Assembly: GCF_027497235.1 (NCBI RefSeq)
Contig: NZ_CP114902.1
Location: 5,110,001 to 5,174,000, forward strand
DNA: 64,000 nt
Reading direction: 5' to 3'
Origin: Micromonospora sp. WMMD1128
Lineage (GTDB): Bacteria > Actinomycetota > Actinomycetes > Mycobacteriales > Micromonosporaceae
Below, piece after piece: positions 19,408-28,228 of this stretch (position 1 is its first letter; every line of letters begins with the position of its first letter). Under the pieces are notes generated by a model, which was not told the DNA's origin, ran no database searches, and was given only the letters and a program-made list of their open reading frames with translations. A program made the translations under genes and the position numbers.

Positions 19408-20958
19408 TCAGGCGAGCAGGATGCCGTGGTCGACAGCATCGGCGAGCACCGCGCCAAGCGAGAGCCGGATCACCTCGAAGCGGCGGGACACCTCGCGGGA
19501 CACGTCGAGTTCGACCTCCCGCAGGGCGCGCTGCGCCCAGGACCGGGCGACGTTCGGGTCGTCGTTGCCGGGTGCCCGCCAGTGCTGCCAGCAGCCGCCG
19601 TTGAGCGCCACGCCGATCGGCGGGAGCACCTCGTCGCGCTCCGCGCCGGGCAGGCCGGCAAGGGCGTCCAGGGCCCCGGCGCCGGACAGCGCGGCGACCC
19701 CGGCCGTGCTGGTGACCAGGAGTACCCGGTCCAGCTCCCGACCGTCCGGGTGGTCGGCCAGGCCCCCGCGCACGGCGTGGGTGATCCGGCGGCGTACGCC
19801 CTCGGCGAGCGGACCGCCGAAGGTGCGGGCGGCGGCGTCGTCGAGGATGCTCCGGACCGCCTCGTCGCACTGCGCGGTGGCGAGCATCGACAACGCCTCC
19901 AGCTCACGGTCGAGCAACTGCGGCAGCCCGGCGCAACCGACCCCGAAGACGATCTCCTGCACCACCCGCAGGTGGATGTTCGCCAGCTCCAGCGCGAGGT
20001 GCTGGCGGATCCGCTGGGCGCAGGAGCGGGTTTGGCGGTCCAGCCGGTCGCCCAGATCGGCCGGGTCGACGCCGGCCAGCACCGGCACCCGGCCGTGCGT
20101 GCCGGGCGGCTCCGGCGGGCGGGCGGCGGCCCGGCGCAGCCCCTCGTCCACGGCCCAGCCGACAAGCGCCCGGCGCAGGTGCGGCAGCCCCGCCGGGCGG
20201 GCCGGGAACCACTGGGCCGCCGCGAGCGCCGGCACCGCGGCCAGCAGCGCCGCGCGGTGGGCCGCGATGGAGACCACCACCGGGTCGAGCCGGCCGGCGG
20301 AACCGAGCCGGACGGACGGCACGGACACCCCCGTACCCACCGCCGTCCCGCCGTCCGGCGCCGCCACCCCGCCGCTGACCCCGGGGGTGACGGCGAAGAA
20401 CACCGTGACCCGGGCGTGCGCCACCTCGGCCAGCAGGTGCAGCTCGCCGGCGCTGAACGTCTGGTCGGCGGAGATCACGAAGAGCAACGCCCCGGCCCGG
20501 CCCACGGCGTCCCGCAGCACCCGGCCACCGGCCACGCCGAGGGCGGTGGTGTCCGGCGCGTCGAGCACCGCGAAGTGCCGCAGCAGCACCTCGGGCAGGC
20601 TGAGCTCGACCCGGCGCGGCGGCCGGGCCAGCGCGGGGCCGGCGGCGAGCGGGTCGGGGCTGTAGGCGTGCGGCTGGCGGTAGCCCGGCACGTACGCCGC
20701 CCGGGTGGCGACCGAAGCGTAATTGACAAGCAGGTGGCTGCCGCTCGGCACGACCAGGGTCCCGGCCGGCGTGCCGAGCAGACCGGCGATCAGCTCACGC
20801 CGGCCCGCGCCGGCCGGGCCGGCCACGACGACGGCGAGCGGCTCGCCCGGCCCAGGTTCGGTCAGGCCGAACCGGATGGGCAGCGGGACGCACCGCGGTG
20901 GGTCGGCGCGCCCGCCCGGATCGGGCACGTCGACCGCAGGGAGCGGACCCGGCTTCAT
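19408..20958 (-). CDS. Large degenerate P-loop (GTPase-like) protein
   Basis: The protein has 516 residues from ATG 20958, with GGGAGG seven bases before it. Near residue 45 is a Walker-like loop [11 protein letters not shown] in which the Lys and following Ser/Thr of GKS/T are replaced by Arg-Arg. A DxPD-like element ([12 protein letters not shown]) follows, and FVISADQTF resembles a GTPase core strand. The C-terminal half is helical with no predicted membrane span. The layout recalls actinobacterial dynamin-like or GTPase-like proteins, but nucleotide hydrolysis looks doubtful. It is divergent from the LuxR-type gene. An upstream hairpin (20978-21000) may be its operator. Confidence 0.6.
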   Translation of the reverse strand: MKPGPLPAVDVPDPGGRADPPRCVPLPIRFGLTEPGPGEPLAVVVAGPAGAGRRELIAGLLGTPAGTLVVPSGSHLLVNYASVATRAAYVPGYRQPHAYSPDPLAAGPALARPPRRVELSLPEVLLRHFAVLDAPDTTALGVAGGRVLRDAVGRAGALLFVISADQTFSAGELHLLAEVAHARVTVFFAVTPGVSGGVAAPDGGTAVGTGVSVPSVRLGSAGRLDPVVVSIAAHRAALLAAVPALAAAQWFPARPAGLPHLRRALVGWAVDEGLRRAAARPPEPPGTHGRVPVLAGVDPADLGDRLDRQTRSCAQRIRQHLALELANIHLRVVQEIVFGVGCAGLPQLLDRELEALSMLATAQCDEAVRSILDDAAARTFGGPLAEGVRRRITHAVRGGLADHPDGRELDRVLLVTSTAGVAALSGAGALDALAGLPGAERDEVLPPIGVALNGGCWQHWRAPGNDDPNVARSWAQRALREVELDVSREVSRRFEVIRLSLGAVLADAVDHGILLA

Positions 20959-21151
20959 CAGGCGGCCTCCCGGTGAGGCGACCGGGCCGGACCCGGTCGC
21001 GGGGATTTTCCCTGGCAGGGATGTCCGAAGCGTACGGGTGTCGCGCATCCGACACCGAACACATCTGCTACTCACGAATAACGGGCGAATTACTCAACTT
21101 CGCTGCGTGACCATCCGCGCACGACCGGATCATCATCGATATGCTGCGTCG

Positions 21152-23824
21152 ATGAGCAGGTGGAAGTTCGTCGGCCGAACGGATGAACTCCACCGTCTGT
21201 TGTCGGCGATCGGCGGCCCGGACGGCCGAGGGCTGCTGTTCAGCGGCGACGCGGGGGTCGGCAAGAGTCGCCTGCTGCGGGAGGGGGTGGCCGCGCTCTC
21301 CCCCGAGCGGTACGCGATCTGGTCGGTCGCCGCCAGCGCCACCACGGCCGCCCTGCCCTTCGGCGGGCTGGTCCAGATGCTCCCCGCCGCCCAGCCGCAG
21401 GGCCTCTCCCCCGCCGGGATCCTGCGCTGGGGTGTGGACCTGCTCCAGGAGCAGGCCGCCGGCCGCCCGATCGTGCTGGCCATCGACGACGCGCACCTGC
21501 TCGACCCGCCCTCGGCGGCGCTCGTACACCTGATCGCCCGCGCGGAGAACGCCCGGGTGATCGGGACGCTGCGCAACGGCGAGCAGATCCCGCTGCCGAT
21601 CCGCGCCCTGTGGACCGACGACCTGGCCGACCTGGTCGAGTTGGGTCCGCTCGACCGTGGCGAGACCACCGGGCTGCTCGCCGCGATCCTCGGTGGCCCG
21701 GTCGACGCCGGCTCCTCCGACCGGCTGTTCCGGCTCTCCGCCGGCAACCCGCTGCTGCTGCGCGAGCTGGTGCTGGCCGCCGACCACGAGCTCCGGCGCA
21801 CGTACGGGATCTGGAAGTGGACCGGCCGGCTGGAGCTGGCGCCCAGCCTCACCGACCTGATCGACGCCCGGATCGGCCAGCTCACCCCCGGGGTCCGGGC
21901 GGTGGTGGAGCTGGTCGCCTTCGGCGAGCCGCTGGGGCTGCACCTGCTGGAGCAGGCGGTCGAGCCGACCGACGTGGAGGTGGCCGAGGAGCGCGGGCTC
22001 ATCGCCATGGTCCGCGACGACAGGCGCCTCGACGTCCGCCTGGCCCACCCGCTCTACGGCGAGGTGATGCGCCGGCACTGCCCGGTCAGCCGCACCCGCC
22101 GGCTCCAGGCCACCCTGGCCGGGTTGCTGGAACAGGTCGGCAAGCGCCGTCGGGACGACCTGCTCCGGGTCGCGGTGTGGCGGCTCGACTCGGGTACGGC
22201 GCAGAACGTGGAGCTGCTGCTGGACGCGGCCGTGCAGGCGTTCGGCCGGTACGACGTGCCGCTTGCCACCCGGCTGGCCCGGGCCGCGCTGGAGGCCGGC
22301 GGCGGCACGGACGCGGCGGAGCTGCTCGCCACCATCCTGATGTTCGGTGACCGGCCGGAGGAGGCGCTCCGGGTGCTCGACCAGGTCGCCGGGGAGATCC
22401 GCGACGACCGGCGGCGCAGCCGTTGGTTGACCGTCCGGGGCATGGTCAGCTACTGGGGGCTCAACCGCGAGTCCACGGTGGAGGAGATCGCCGCCCGCGG
22501 CGCGGAGCTGACCGACCCCGCGGACCGGGCCCGGGTGCGCGCCTTCGAGGCCATCATGCGGTTGCACCGGATGGACATCGACGTCGCGGTGCGGCTGGCC
22601 CAGGAGGTGCTGGACCGCCCGGCCGCCCCGATGGCCGCCCGGGAACTCGCCCGCTGCACCCTCGCCCACCTCCAGGCCGCCCAGGGGCGATACCACCGCA
22701 GCGCGACCGCGATCGCCCGGGTGCAGGCCGAGGCGGCGTGCTGGCGGTCCGACATGCCCTACCTCCAGCTCGCCATGGAGCTGGCCCGGGGCACCCGGCT
22801 GGCGCTCTCCGGCGACCTGGCCGGCATCGACGCGATCGTCACCGACGAGTTCGCCGACCTGGCCGGCGCCGGCGACTTCCGGCTCGGCACCGGCTACCTG
22901 GCCATCCTCCAGGCGTACGCGGCGCGACTGCGCGGGCGCGGCGGAGACGCGCTCAAGACCAGCCTGGGCGCCTGCGCGGTGCTCGCCACCAGCCGGGTGT
23001 ACGCCGGGCTGGCGCACGCCGAACGCGCCCAGGCCGCGGCGTTGTGCGGGGACGCGGAGCACGCGACCGAGGCGATGGCCGAGGCGGACCGGACGCACGC
23101 GCCCGGGATGGCCGTCCTCTACCCGTGGCTGGAACAGGCCCGGGGCGCGACGCAGGCGGCGGCCGGCGACCTGCCCGGCGCCACCAAGCACCTCTGCGCG
23201 CTTGCCGACCGGCTGCGCGAGGACGGCCTCTCCGGCCACGAGCTGCTCGTCCTGCTCGACCTGGTCCGGTTCGACCAGGCCGCCGCGCCGGTGGGGCCGA
23301 CCTGCACCGACGGCGGCCGGCGCACGGTGGCGCAGCGCCTGGCCGAGCTTTCCGAGCAGGTCGACGGCGTGTTGCCGCCGCTTGTCGCCAGATACGGCCG
23401 GGCCGCGTCCCACGGCTCCCCGGACGACCTGCTCGCGGTGGCCGACGGCTTCGCCGACCGCGAGCTGGTCGTCTGGGCGGCCGAGGCGACCGCGATGGCG
23501 TTGCACCGGATGCGGGACGCCCGCGCCGGCGAGCCCGGGCCGGTCCGGGAACGCCTCGCCGACCTGCTGCGCCGCTGCGACGAGATCTCCACGCCGGCGC
23601 TGCGGCTGCTCCGCCCCGCGCTCAGCGACCGCGAGTGGGAGATCGCCCACCTCGCCGCCGCGGGGCTGACCAGCCGCGCCATCGCCGCCCGGCTCTATCT
23701 CTCCACCCGCACCGTGGAGAACCACCTGCAGCGCGTCTACAGCAAGCTCGGCGTCGCCCGACGCGGCGAGCTGCGGGCCGCGCTGCGCTCGATGCCGGGG
23801 CACGAGGGCACGGATCCGGCCTGA
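21152..23824 (+). CDS. Large LuxR-family ATPase transcriptional regulator (LAL type)
   Basis: The protein has 890 residues. The N-terminal AAA/STAND ATPase has Walker A GDAGVGKSR (Lys38) and Walker B VLAIDDAHLL near residue 113. A long helical, TPR-like middle follows, and residues 823-886 form a LuxR HTH (LSDREWEIAHLAAAGLTSRA, then STRTVENHLQRVYSKLGV). Such regulators act as inducer-dependent activators; no target is evident here. ATG 21152 lies six bases after TATGCT (21140-21145), so a leaderless start is likely. Apparent coding sequence upstream of this ATG is a frame shadow of the divergent gene. Confidence 0.9.
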   Translation: MSRWKFVGRTDELHRLLSAIGGPDGRGLLFSGDAGVGKSRLLREGVAALSPERYAIWSVAASATTAALPFGGLVQMLPAAQPQGLSPAGILRWGVDLLQEQAAGRPIVLAIDDAHLLDPPSAALVHLIARAENARVIGTLRNGEQIPLPIRALWTDDLADLVELGPLDRGETTGLLAAILGGPVDAGSSDRLFRLSAGNPLLLRELVLAADHELRRTYGIWKWTGRLELAPSLTDLIDARIGQLTPGVRAVVELVAFGEPLGLHLLEQAVEPTDVEVAEERGLIAMVRDDRRLDVRLAHPLYGEVMRRHCPVSRTRRLQATLAGLLEQVGKRRRDDLLRVAVWRLDSGTAQNVELLLDAAVQAFGRYDVPLATRLARAALEAGGGTDAAELLATILMFGDRPEEALRVLDQVAGEIRDDRRRSRWLTVRGMVSYWGLNRESTVEEIAARGAELTDPADRARVRAFEAIMRLHRMDIDVAVRLAQEVLDRPAAPMAARELARCTLAHLQAAQGRYHRSATAIARVQAEAACWRSDMPYLQLAMELARGTRLALSGDLAGIDAIVTDEFADLAGAGDFRLGTGYLAILQAYAARLRGRGGDALKTSLGACAVLATSRVYAGLAHAERAQAAALCGDAEHATEAMAEADRTHAPGMAVLYPWLEQARGATQAAAGDLPGATKHLCALADRLREDGLSGHELLVLLDLVRFDQAAAPVGPTCTDGGRRTVAQRLAELSEQVDGVLPPLVARYGRAASHGSPDDLLAVADGFADRELVVWAAEATAMALHRMRDARAGEPGPVRERLADLLRRCDEISTPALRLLRPALSDREWEIAHLAAAGLTSRAIAARLYLSTRTVENHLQRVYSKLGVARRGELRAALRSMPGHEGTDPA

Positions 23825-23840
23825 ACTCTAGGCTGGGGTG

Positions 23841-25127
23841 GTGAGCACCCTTCGCCCCGCGCTGTTGACCGACCAGTACGAGCTGACCATGGTCAGCGCC
23901 GCGCTCTCCGACGGCACCGCCGACCGGCGCTGCGTCTTCGAGGTGTTCAGCCGGCGGCTCCCGGCCGGCCGCCGCTACGGAGTGGTCGCCGGCACCGGCC
24001 GGCTGATCGAGATGATCCGCGACTTCCGGTTCGACCCGGCCGAGATCGACTACCTCCGCCGCACCGGGGTGGTCGACGAGCGGGCCGCACAGTGGCTCGC
24101 CGACTACCGCTTCACCGGCGACGTCGACGGCTACGCCGAGGGCGAGCTGTTCTTCCCCGGCTCGCCGATCCTCACCGTGTCGGGCACGTTCGCCGAGTGC
24201 GTGGTGCTGGAGACGCTCGTGCTGTCGGTGCTCAACCACGACTGCGCGATCGCCGCGGCGGCGGCCCGGATGGTCACCGCCGCCCGGGGCCGCGCGCTCA
24301 TCGAGATGGGGTCCCGCCGGGCGCACGAGGAGGCCGCGGTGGCCGCCGCGCGGTCGGCTTACCTCGCCGGGTTCCGGTTCACCTCCAACCTGGCCGCCGG
24401 GGAGCGCTACGGCATCCCGACCGCGGGCACCGCCGCGCACGCGTTCACCCTGCTGCACGACGACGAACGGGCGGCGTTCGCGTCCCAGGTAGCCACGCTG
24501 GGCAAGGACACCACGCTGCTCGTCGACACGTACGACATCGCCCAGGGCATCCGTAACGCGATCGCGGTGGCAGGTCCGGAGCTGCGGGCGGTCCGGATCG
24601 ACTCCGGTGACCTCGCGGTGATCGCCCAGCAGTCCCGCGAGCTGCTCGACTCGCTCGGCGCCACCGAAACCAAGATCATCGTCTCGGGTGACCTGGACGA
24701 GTACGCGATCGCCGCACTCGCCGCCGAGCCGGTCGACATGTACGGCGCCGGCACCGCGGTGGTGACCGGCTCCGGCGCGCCCACCGCCGGGCTGGTCTAC
24801 AAGCTGGTCGAGGTGGAGGGGCGGCCGGTGGTCAAGCGCTCCGAGCACAAGGCCACCATCGGCGGCCGGAAGGTGGCCGTCCGCCGGCACAAGCCGACCG
24901 GCACCGCCACCGAGGAGGTCGTCGTCCCGCAGGGGGTGCCCGACCGGCAGCCCAACGACCGGCTGCTCCAACACTCGTACGTGGTGTCCGGCGAACCGGT
25001 GCCGCTGCCCACCCTGGACGAGTCCCGGGAGCACCTGCGGCAGTGCCTGATCTCCATCCCGTGGGAGGGGCTCAAGCTCTCCGGCGGCGACCCCGCCGTG
25101 CCGCTGACCGTCGTACCCGCGACCTGA
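23841..25127 (+). CDS. pncB: Nicotinate phosphoribosyltransferase
   Basis: The 428-residue enzyme makes nicotinate mononucleotide from nicotinate and PRPP in NAD salvage. Family blocks include LLTDQYELTM at the start, GSRRAHEEAA, FTSNLAAGERYGIPTAGTAAH (a segment with the catalytic His) and SGDLDEYAI. GTG 23841 lies six bases after TAGGCT (23829-23834), suggesting a leaderless start; GTG 23838 is directly adjacent. pncA follows 15 bases downstream, so the two steps of nicotinamide salvage are co-expressed. Confidence 0.94.
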   Translation: MSTLRPALLTDQYELTMVSAALSDGTADRRCVFEVFSRRLPAGRRYGVVAGTGRLIEMIRDFRFDPAEIDYLRRTGVVDERAAQWLADYRFTGDVDGYAEGELFFPGSPILTVSGTFAECVVLETLVLSVLNHDCAIAAAAARMVTAARGRALIEMGSRRAHEEAAVAAARSAYLAGFRFTSNLAAGERYGIPTAGTAAHAFTLLHDDERAAFASQVATLGKDTTLLVDTYDIAQGIRNAIAVAGPELRAVRIDSGDLAVIAQQSRELLDSLGATETKIIVSGDLDEYAIAALAAEPVDMYGAGTAVVTGSGAPTAGLVYKLVEVEGRPVVKRSEHKATIGGRKVAVRRHKPTGTATEEVVVPQGVPDRQPNDRLLQHSYVVSGEPVPLPTLDESREHLRQCLISIPWEGLKLSGGDPAVPLTVVPAT

Positions 25128-25142
25128 GGAAGGATCGACCAG

Positions 25143-25724
25143 ATGGCTAACGCCCTGATCATCGTGGACGTGCAGAACGACTTCTGCGAGGGCGGCTCCC
25201 TCGCGGTCGGCGGCGGGGCCGGGGTGGCCGGCGACATCTCCCGGCTGCTCGCCGCCGACCCGGGCCGGTGGGACCACGTGGTCGCGACGAAGGACTACCA
25301 CATCGACCCGGGCGCGCACTTCGGCGACCCGCCGGACTTCGTCGACTCGTGGCCCCGGCACTGCGTGGTCGGCACGTCCGGCTCCGAGTTCCACCCCGAG
25401 CTGGAGACCGGCCGGGTGGAGGCGGTCTTCCACAAGGGCGAGCACGCGGCGGCGTACTCGGGCTTCGAGGGGCACGCGCCCGACGGCGAGGGCCTGGCCG
25501 ACTGGCTGCGCCGCCACGACGTGGACCGGGTCGACGTGGTCGGCATCGCCACCGACCACTGCGTCCGCGCGACCGCGCTGGACGCCGCGCGGGAGGGTTT
25601 CCGCACCACCGTGCTGCTGGACCTGACCGCCGCCGTCGCGCCGGAGACGCTCGACGTGGCGCTGCGCGCGCTCGACGGCGCCGGGGTGACCATGGTGGGT
25701 GAGCCTGTGATCAGGACCGCTTGA
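25143..25724 (+). CDS. pncA: Nicotinamidase (isochorismatase fold)
   Basis: The 193-residue enzyme deamidates nicotinamide to nicotinate, the substrate of PncB upstream. The catalytic Asp is in IIVDVQNDFCEGGSL, the metal ligands in TKDYHIDPGAHF, the catalytic Lys in FHKGEHAAAYSGFEG and the nucleophilic Cys in ATDHCVRATALDA. ATG 25143 has GAGGAAGG upstream. Length and all active-site residues fit the family. Confidence 0.94.
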   Translation: MANALIIVDVQNDFCEGGSLAVGGGAGVAGDISRLLAADPGRWDHVVATKDYHIDPGAHFGDPPDFVDSWPRHCVVGTSGSEFHPELETGRVEAVFHKGEHAAAYSGFEGHAPDGEGLADWLRRHDVDRVDVVGIATDHCVRATALDAAREGFRTTVLLDLTAAVAPETLDVALRALDGAGVTMVGEPVIRTA

Positions 25725-25786
25725 CCGGGTAATCACTTGCCACTGTCGTACCCGACGCCCAGGATGGCGCGGGAGGTACGGCCGTC

Positions 25787-27001
25787 GTGAACATGAAGCC
25801 CTACCGGGAGGCGCTCGCCCTGCCCGGCCTGCGGTCGCTGCTGCTGGTGTCGGTGCTGGCCCGCATCCCGCTGACCGCGGTCGGGGTGACGCTCACCTTC
25901 TACGTGGTGCTCGACCTGGGGCGGGGCTACGGCGCCGCCGGCCTGGTCGGCGCCGCCGCGACCGTCGGCGCCGCGCTCGGCGCCCCGCTGCTGGGCCGGC
26001 TGGTCGACCGCCGGGGGCTGCGGCCGGTGCTGCTGCTCACCACGGTCGCCGAGGCCGTGTTCTGGGCTGCCGCACCCACCCTGTCCTACCCGGTGCTGCT
26101 GCCCACCGCGTTCCTGGCCGGGCTGCTCGCCCTGCCGGTCTTCTCGTTGGTCCGCCAGTCGATCGCCGCGCTGGTCCCGGTGGAGCAACGCCGTCCGGCG
26201 TACGCGCTGGACTCCATGTCGGTGGAGCTGTCGTTCATGGTCGGCCCGGCCCTCGCGGTGGCCCTGGCCACCGCCGTCACACCGCGCCTCACGCTCTGGG
26301 CGGTGGGTGCCGGGATCGTCGCCTCCGGCGTCTGCTTCTGGCTGCTGGATCCGCCGACCCGGGCGGCCGACGAGCCGGCCGGGCCGCAACGCCCGGTGCC
26401 CCGCCGGGAGTGGCTCACCCCGCGCCTGCTCGCCGTGCTGGCGGTCAGCCTGGCCGCCACCCTGGTGCTGGGCGGCACCGACGTGGCCGTGGTGGCGGTG
26501 CTCCGCGCCGGCGGTGAGGTCGGCTGGACCGGCGCGGTGCTGGCCGCCTGGGCGGTCGCCTCCCTGGTCGGCGGCTTCGCCTACGGCGCGGTCAGTCGCT
26601 CGTTCCCGCCGCTGGCGCTGATGGCGGCGCTCAGCCTCACCACGATCCCGGTGGGCCTGGGCGGGTCGCACTGGTGGCTGCTCTGCCTCGCGCTGATCCC
26701 GACCGGTGCGCTCTGCGCACCCACCATCGCCTCCACCGCGGACGCGGTGAGCCGGCTGGTCCCGGCCGGCGTCCGGGGCATGGCCATGGGTCTGCACGGT
26801 TCCGCCGTCACCGTCGGCATCGCCCTGGGCGCGCCGCTCGCCGGCGCGGTGATCGACGCGTCCGCGCCGGCCTGGGGCTTCGCGGTGACCGGCGCGATTG
26901 GCGTCCTGGTGGCCCTGGCGGTCCTGCCGGTCGAGCTGCGCCACCGCCGCGCCCGGTCCGCGGCGACCTCCGAACCCGACCTGGCGTCCGTCACCCCCTG
27001 A
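25787..27001 (+). CDS. MFS transporter
   Basis: The 404-residue membrane protein has about 12 hydrophobic segments, an MFS-like loop after helix 2 (GRLVDRRGLRPVLLL) and a short Arg-rich C-terminal tail. GTG 25787 has GGGAGG upstream. The mix of hydrophobic helices without a large periplasmic loop suggests a small-molecule or drug efflux role, but the substrate cannot be read from sequence. It stands alone, 62 bp after pncA. Confidence 0.88.
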   Translation: MNMKPYREALALPGLRSLLLVSVLARIPLTAVGVTLTFYVVLDLGRGYGAAGLVGAAATVGAALGAPLLGRLVDRRGLRPVLLLTTVAEAVFWAAAPTLSYPVLLPTAFLAGLLALPVFSLVRQSIAALVPVEQRRPAYALDSMSVELSFMVGPALAVALATAVTPRLTLWAVGAGIVASGVCFWLLDPPTRAADEPAGPQRPVPRREWLTPRLLAVLAVSLAATLVLGGTDVAVVAVLRAGGEVGWTGAVLAAWAVASLVGGFAYGAVSRSFPPLALMAALSLTTIPVGLGGSHWWLLCLALIPTGALCAPTIASTADAVSRLVPAGVRGMAMGLHGSAVTVGIALGAPLAGAVIDASAPAWGFAVTGAIGVLVALAVLPVELRHRRARSAATSEPDLASVTP

Positions 27002-27092
27002 GCCGCTCCACCGACCGGCAGCATCCGCTGGTCACAGGTTCGACACGGTGTGCGGGGGTGGGGCCACGCTGGGTGGGGAGTGCGGGTGACGA

Positions 27093-27106
27093 TGGGAGCG
27101 TTCCCA
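27093..27106. promoter_or_regulatory. CebR-like operator upstream of the secreted hydrolase
   Basis: TGGGAGCGTTCCCA differs at one base from the 14-bp palindrome TGGGAGCGCTCCCA bound by the cellobiose-responsive repressor CebR in streptomycetes. It ends 25 bases before GTG 27132. Confidence 0.75.
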
Positions 27107-27131
27107 AGACGCCCCTTCGGGAGGACTCGCC

Positions 27132-27893
27132 GTGCAGCGCATCGTGTCCCGCCTGGTCGCACTCGCCCTGGTCACGGCGTCGGCCGCCTGCGCCGAGGCC
27201 ACACCGGCACCCGAGCCGACCGGGCTCGGCGTCGGCGTCGGCTGTCCCGCGTTGGCCGGCAGCGGCAGACAGGTGGTGTTCGGCGACGAGATCCAGGCCG
27301 AGCTGGGCGGTGTCCTCCTCGGCTCCGGCCCCACCGGCGTGGTGCTGGCGCACATGGCCGCGGGTGACGTGTGCCAGTGGCTGCCGTACGGGCGGGAGTT
27401 GGCCGACCGGGGCTACCGGGTGCTCGCCTTCGACTTCGCCGGTTCCGAGGGCTCGCGGGCGCACGGGGTGTCGCTGGCCCAGCAGGTCACCGCGGCAGCC
27501 GACGCGCTGCGGGCGGACGGTGCCAGCCGGGTCGTGTTGGCGGGCGGGTCGATGGGCGGCAGCGCGGTGCTGGCCGCCGCGCCGACCCTCGACCCCACGC
27601 CGGTCGCCGTCGTCGCGCTCTCCCCGCCCGCCGGCTACGGCGACGCCGACGCCCTCGCGGCCGTCCCGAAGATCACCTCGCCGGTCTTCTACGGGGTCGG
27701 GGAGTTGGAGACGAGCTTCGCGGAGTCGACCCGACGGCTCTACGACGCCACTCCGCCCACCACCGTCCGGCAACTCGTGCTGGCGCCCACCGCCGCGCAC
27801 GGGGTGAACCTGGTCGTCCCGGAGGCGGGCGGCGACGTCGACCTACGCGACCGCCTGGCCCAGTTCCTCACCACCCACGCCCCACCTTCCTGA
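27132..27893 (+). CDS. Exported alpha/beta hydrolase, probable lipoprotein
   Basis: The protein has 253 residues. A signal sequence ends ALVTASAACAEATP, where Cys could be a lipidation site, although the lipobox is not ideal. The hydrolase core shows the nucleophile elbow VLAGGSMGGSA (Ser in GxSxG), LAFDFAGSEGSR before it and a late His in APTAAHGVNLV. GTG 27132 has GGGAGG upstream. A CebR-like box 25 bases before the start suggests expression with cellulose or cellobiose utilisation, perhaps as an esterase acting on plant material; that is inference. Confidence 0.8.
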   Translation: MQRIVSRLVALALVTASAACAEATPAPEPTGLGVGVGCPALAGSGRQVVFGDEIQAELGGVLLGSGPTGVVLAHMAAGDVCQWLPYGRELADRGYRVLAFDFAGSEGSRAHGVSLAQQVTAAADALRADGASRVVLAGGSMGGSAVLAAAPTLDPTPVAVVALSPPAGYGDADALAAVPKITSPVFYGVGELETSFAESTRRLYDATPPTTVRQLVLAPTAAHGVNLVVPEAGGDVDLRDRLAQFLTTHAPPS

Positions 27894-27946
27894 CCGCGCG
27901 CGGTTGCCGCCGGGAAGTCGGGCGGGTACGGGTCGGCCACTTCTTC

Positions 27947-28016
27947 GATCTTGGACTTATGGTGCCAGGATATGCCGGTTTCGGGGTGGTATCGGAAGTG
28001 CCCCAAGTCCAAGATC
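27947..28016. repeat. Intergenic hairpin element family A, inverted copy
   Basis: GATCTTGGACTT (27947-27958) and its complement (28005-28016) bound a 46-base interior. Read on the minus strand it begins GGTCGCAGATCTTGGA, as does the plus-strand copy at 53620-53671, and AGATCTTGG is shared with 39678-39722. The 335-base gap 27894-28228 otherwise holds only the next inverted repeat and a terminator. Confidence 0.65.
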
Positions 28017-28063
28017 TGCGACCGCCCGAGGTCCGACCGGAAACAGACGCCGCTGCTGCACCA

Positions 28064-28140
28064 TGATCGACTCCACTTCGGCGAGGTGGCGGTATCCCCC
28101 ACCGCTCGACCCCACCACCTCGGCGGAACGGGTTCGATCA
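28064..28140. repeat. Intergenic hairpin element family B, 26-base imperfect arms
   Basis: Arms 28064-28089 and 28115-28140 pair with TGATCGA at the outer ends and GCGAGGTGG/CCACCTCGGC at the inner ends, with a few mismatches between. The left arm resembles 39840-39864 (ATGATC, ACTTCGG-like, GAGGTGG/GAAGTGG, GGTAT-like order). Confidence 0.6.
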
Positions 28141-28163
28141 AGCACTACCTCCCGCGGGGGAGA

Positions 28164-28209
28164 ACGCGACGGGCGCCGCGACCCGGAAGGGGTGCGGCGC
28201 CCGTCGCGT
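28164..28209 (-). terminator. Terminator of ctaD
   Basis: ACGCGACGGGCGCCGC (28164-28179) pairs perfectly over 16 bp with 28194-28209, with a 14-base loop. It begins 20 bases beyond the ctaD stop on the minus strand. Confidence 0.75.
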
Positions 28210-28228
28210 CGTTCGGGGCGGAGCGGTG

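Noticed and set aside
20978..21000. The hairpin GCGACCGGG-N5-CCCGGTCGC as a terminator.
   Set aside because: It lies upstream of the minus-strand gene and inside a divergent promoter region, so an operator or chance GC hairpin is more likely; it was left out of the feature list.
20723..21151. A longer N-terminus for the LuxR-type regulator.
   Set aside because: The extension overlaps the divergent P-loop gene and its promoter region and has no family similarity; ATG 21152 has a -10 box at leaderless distance.
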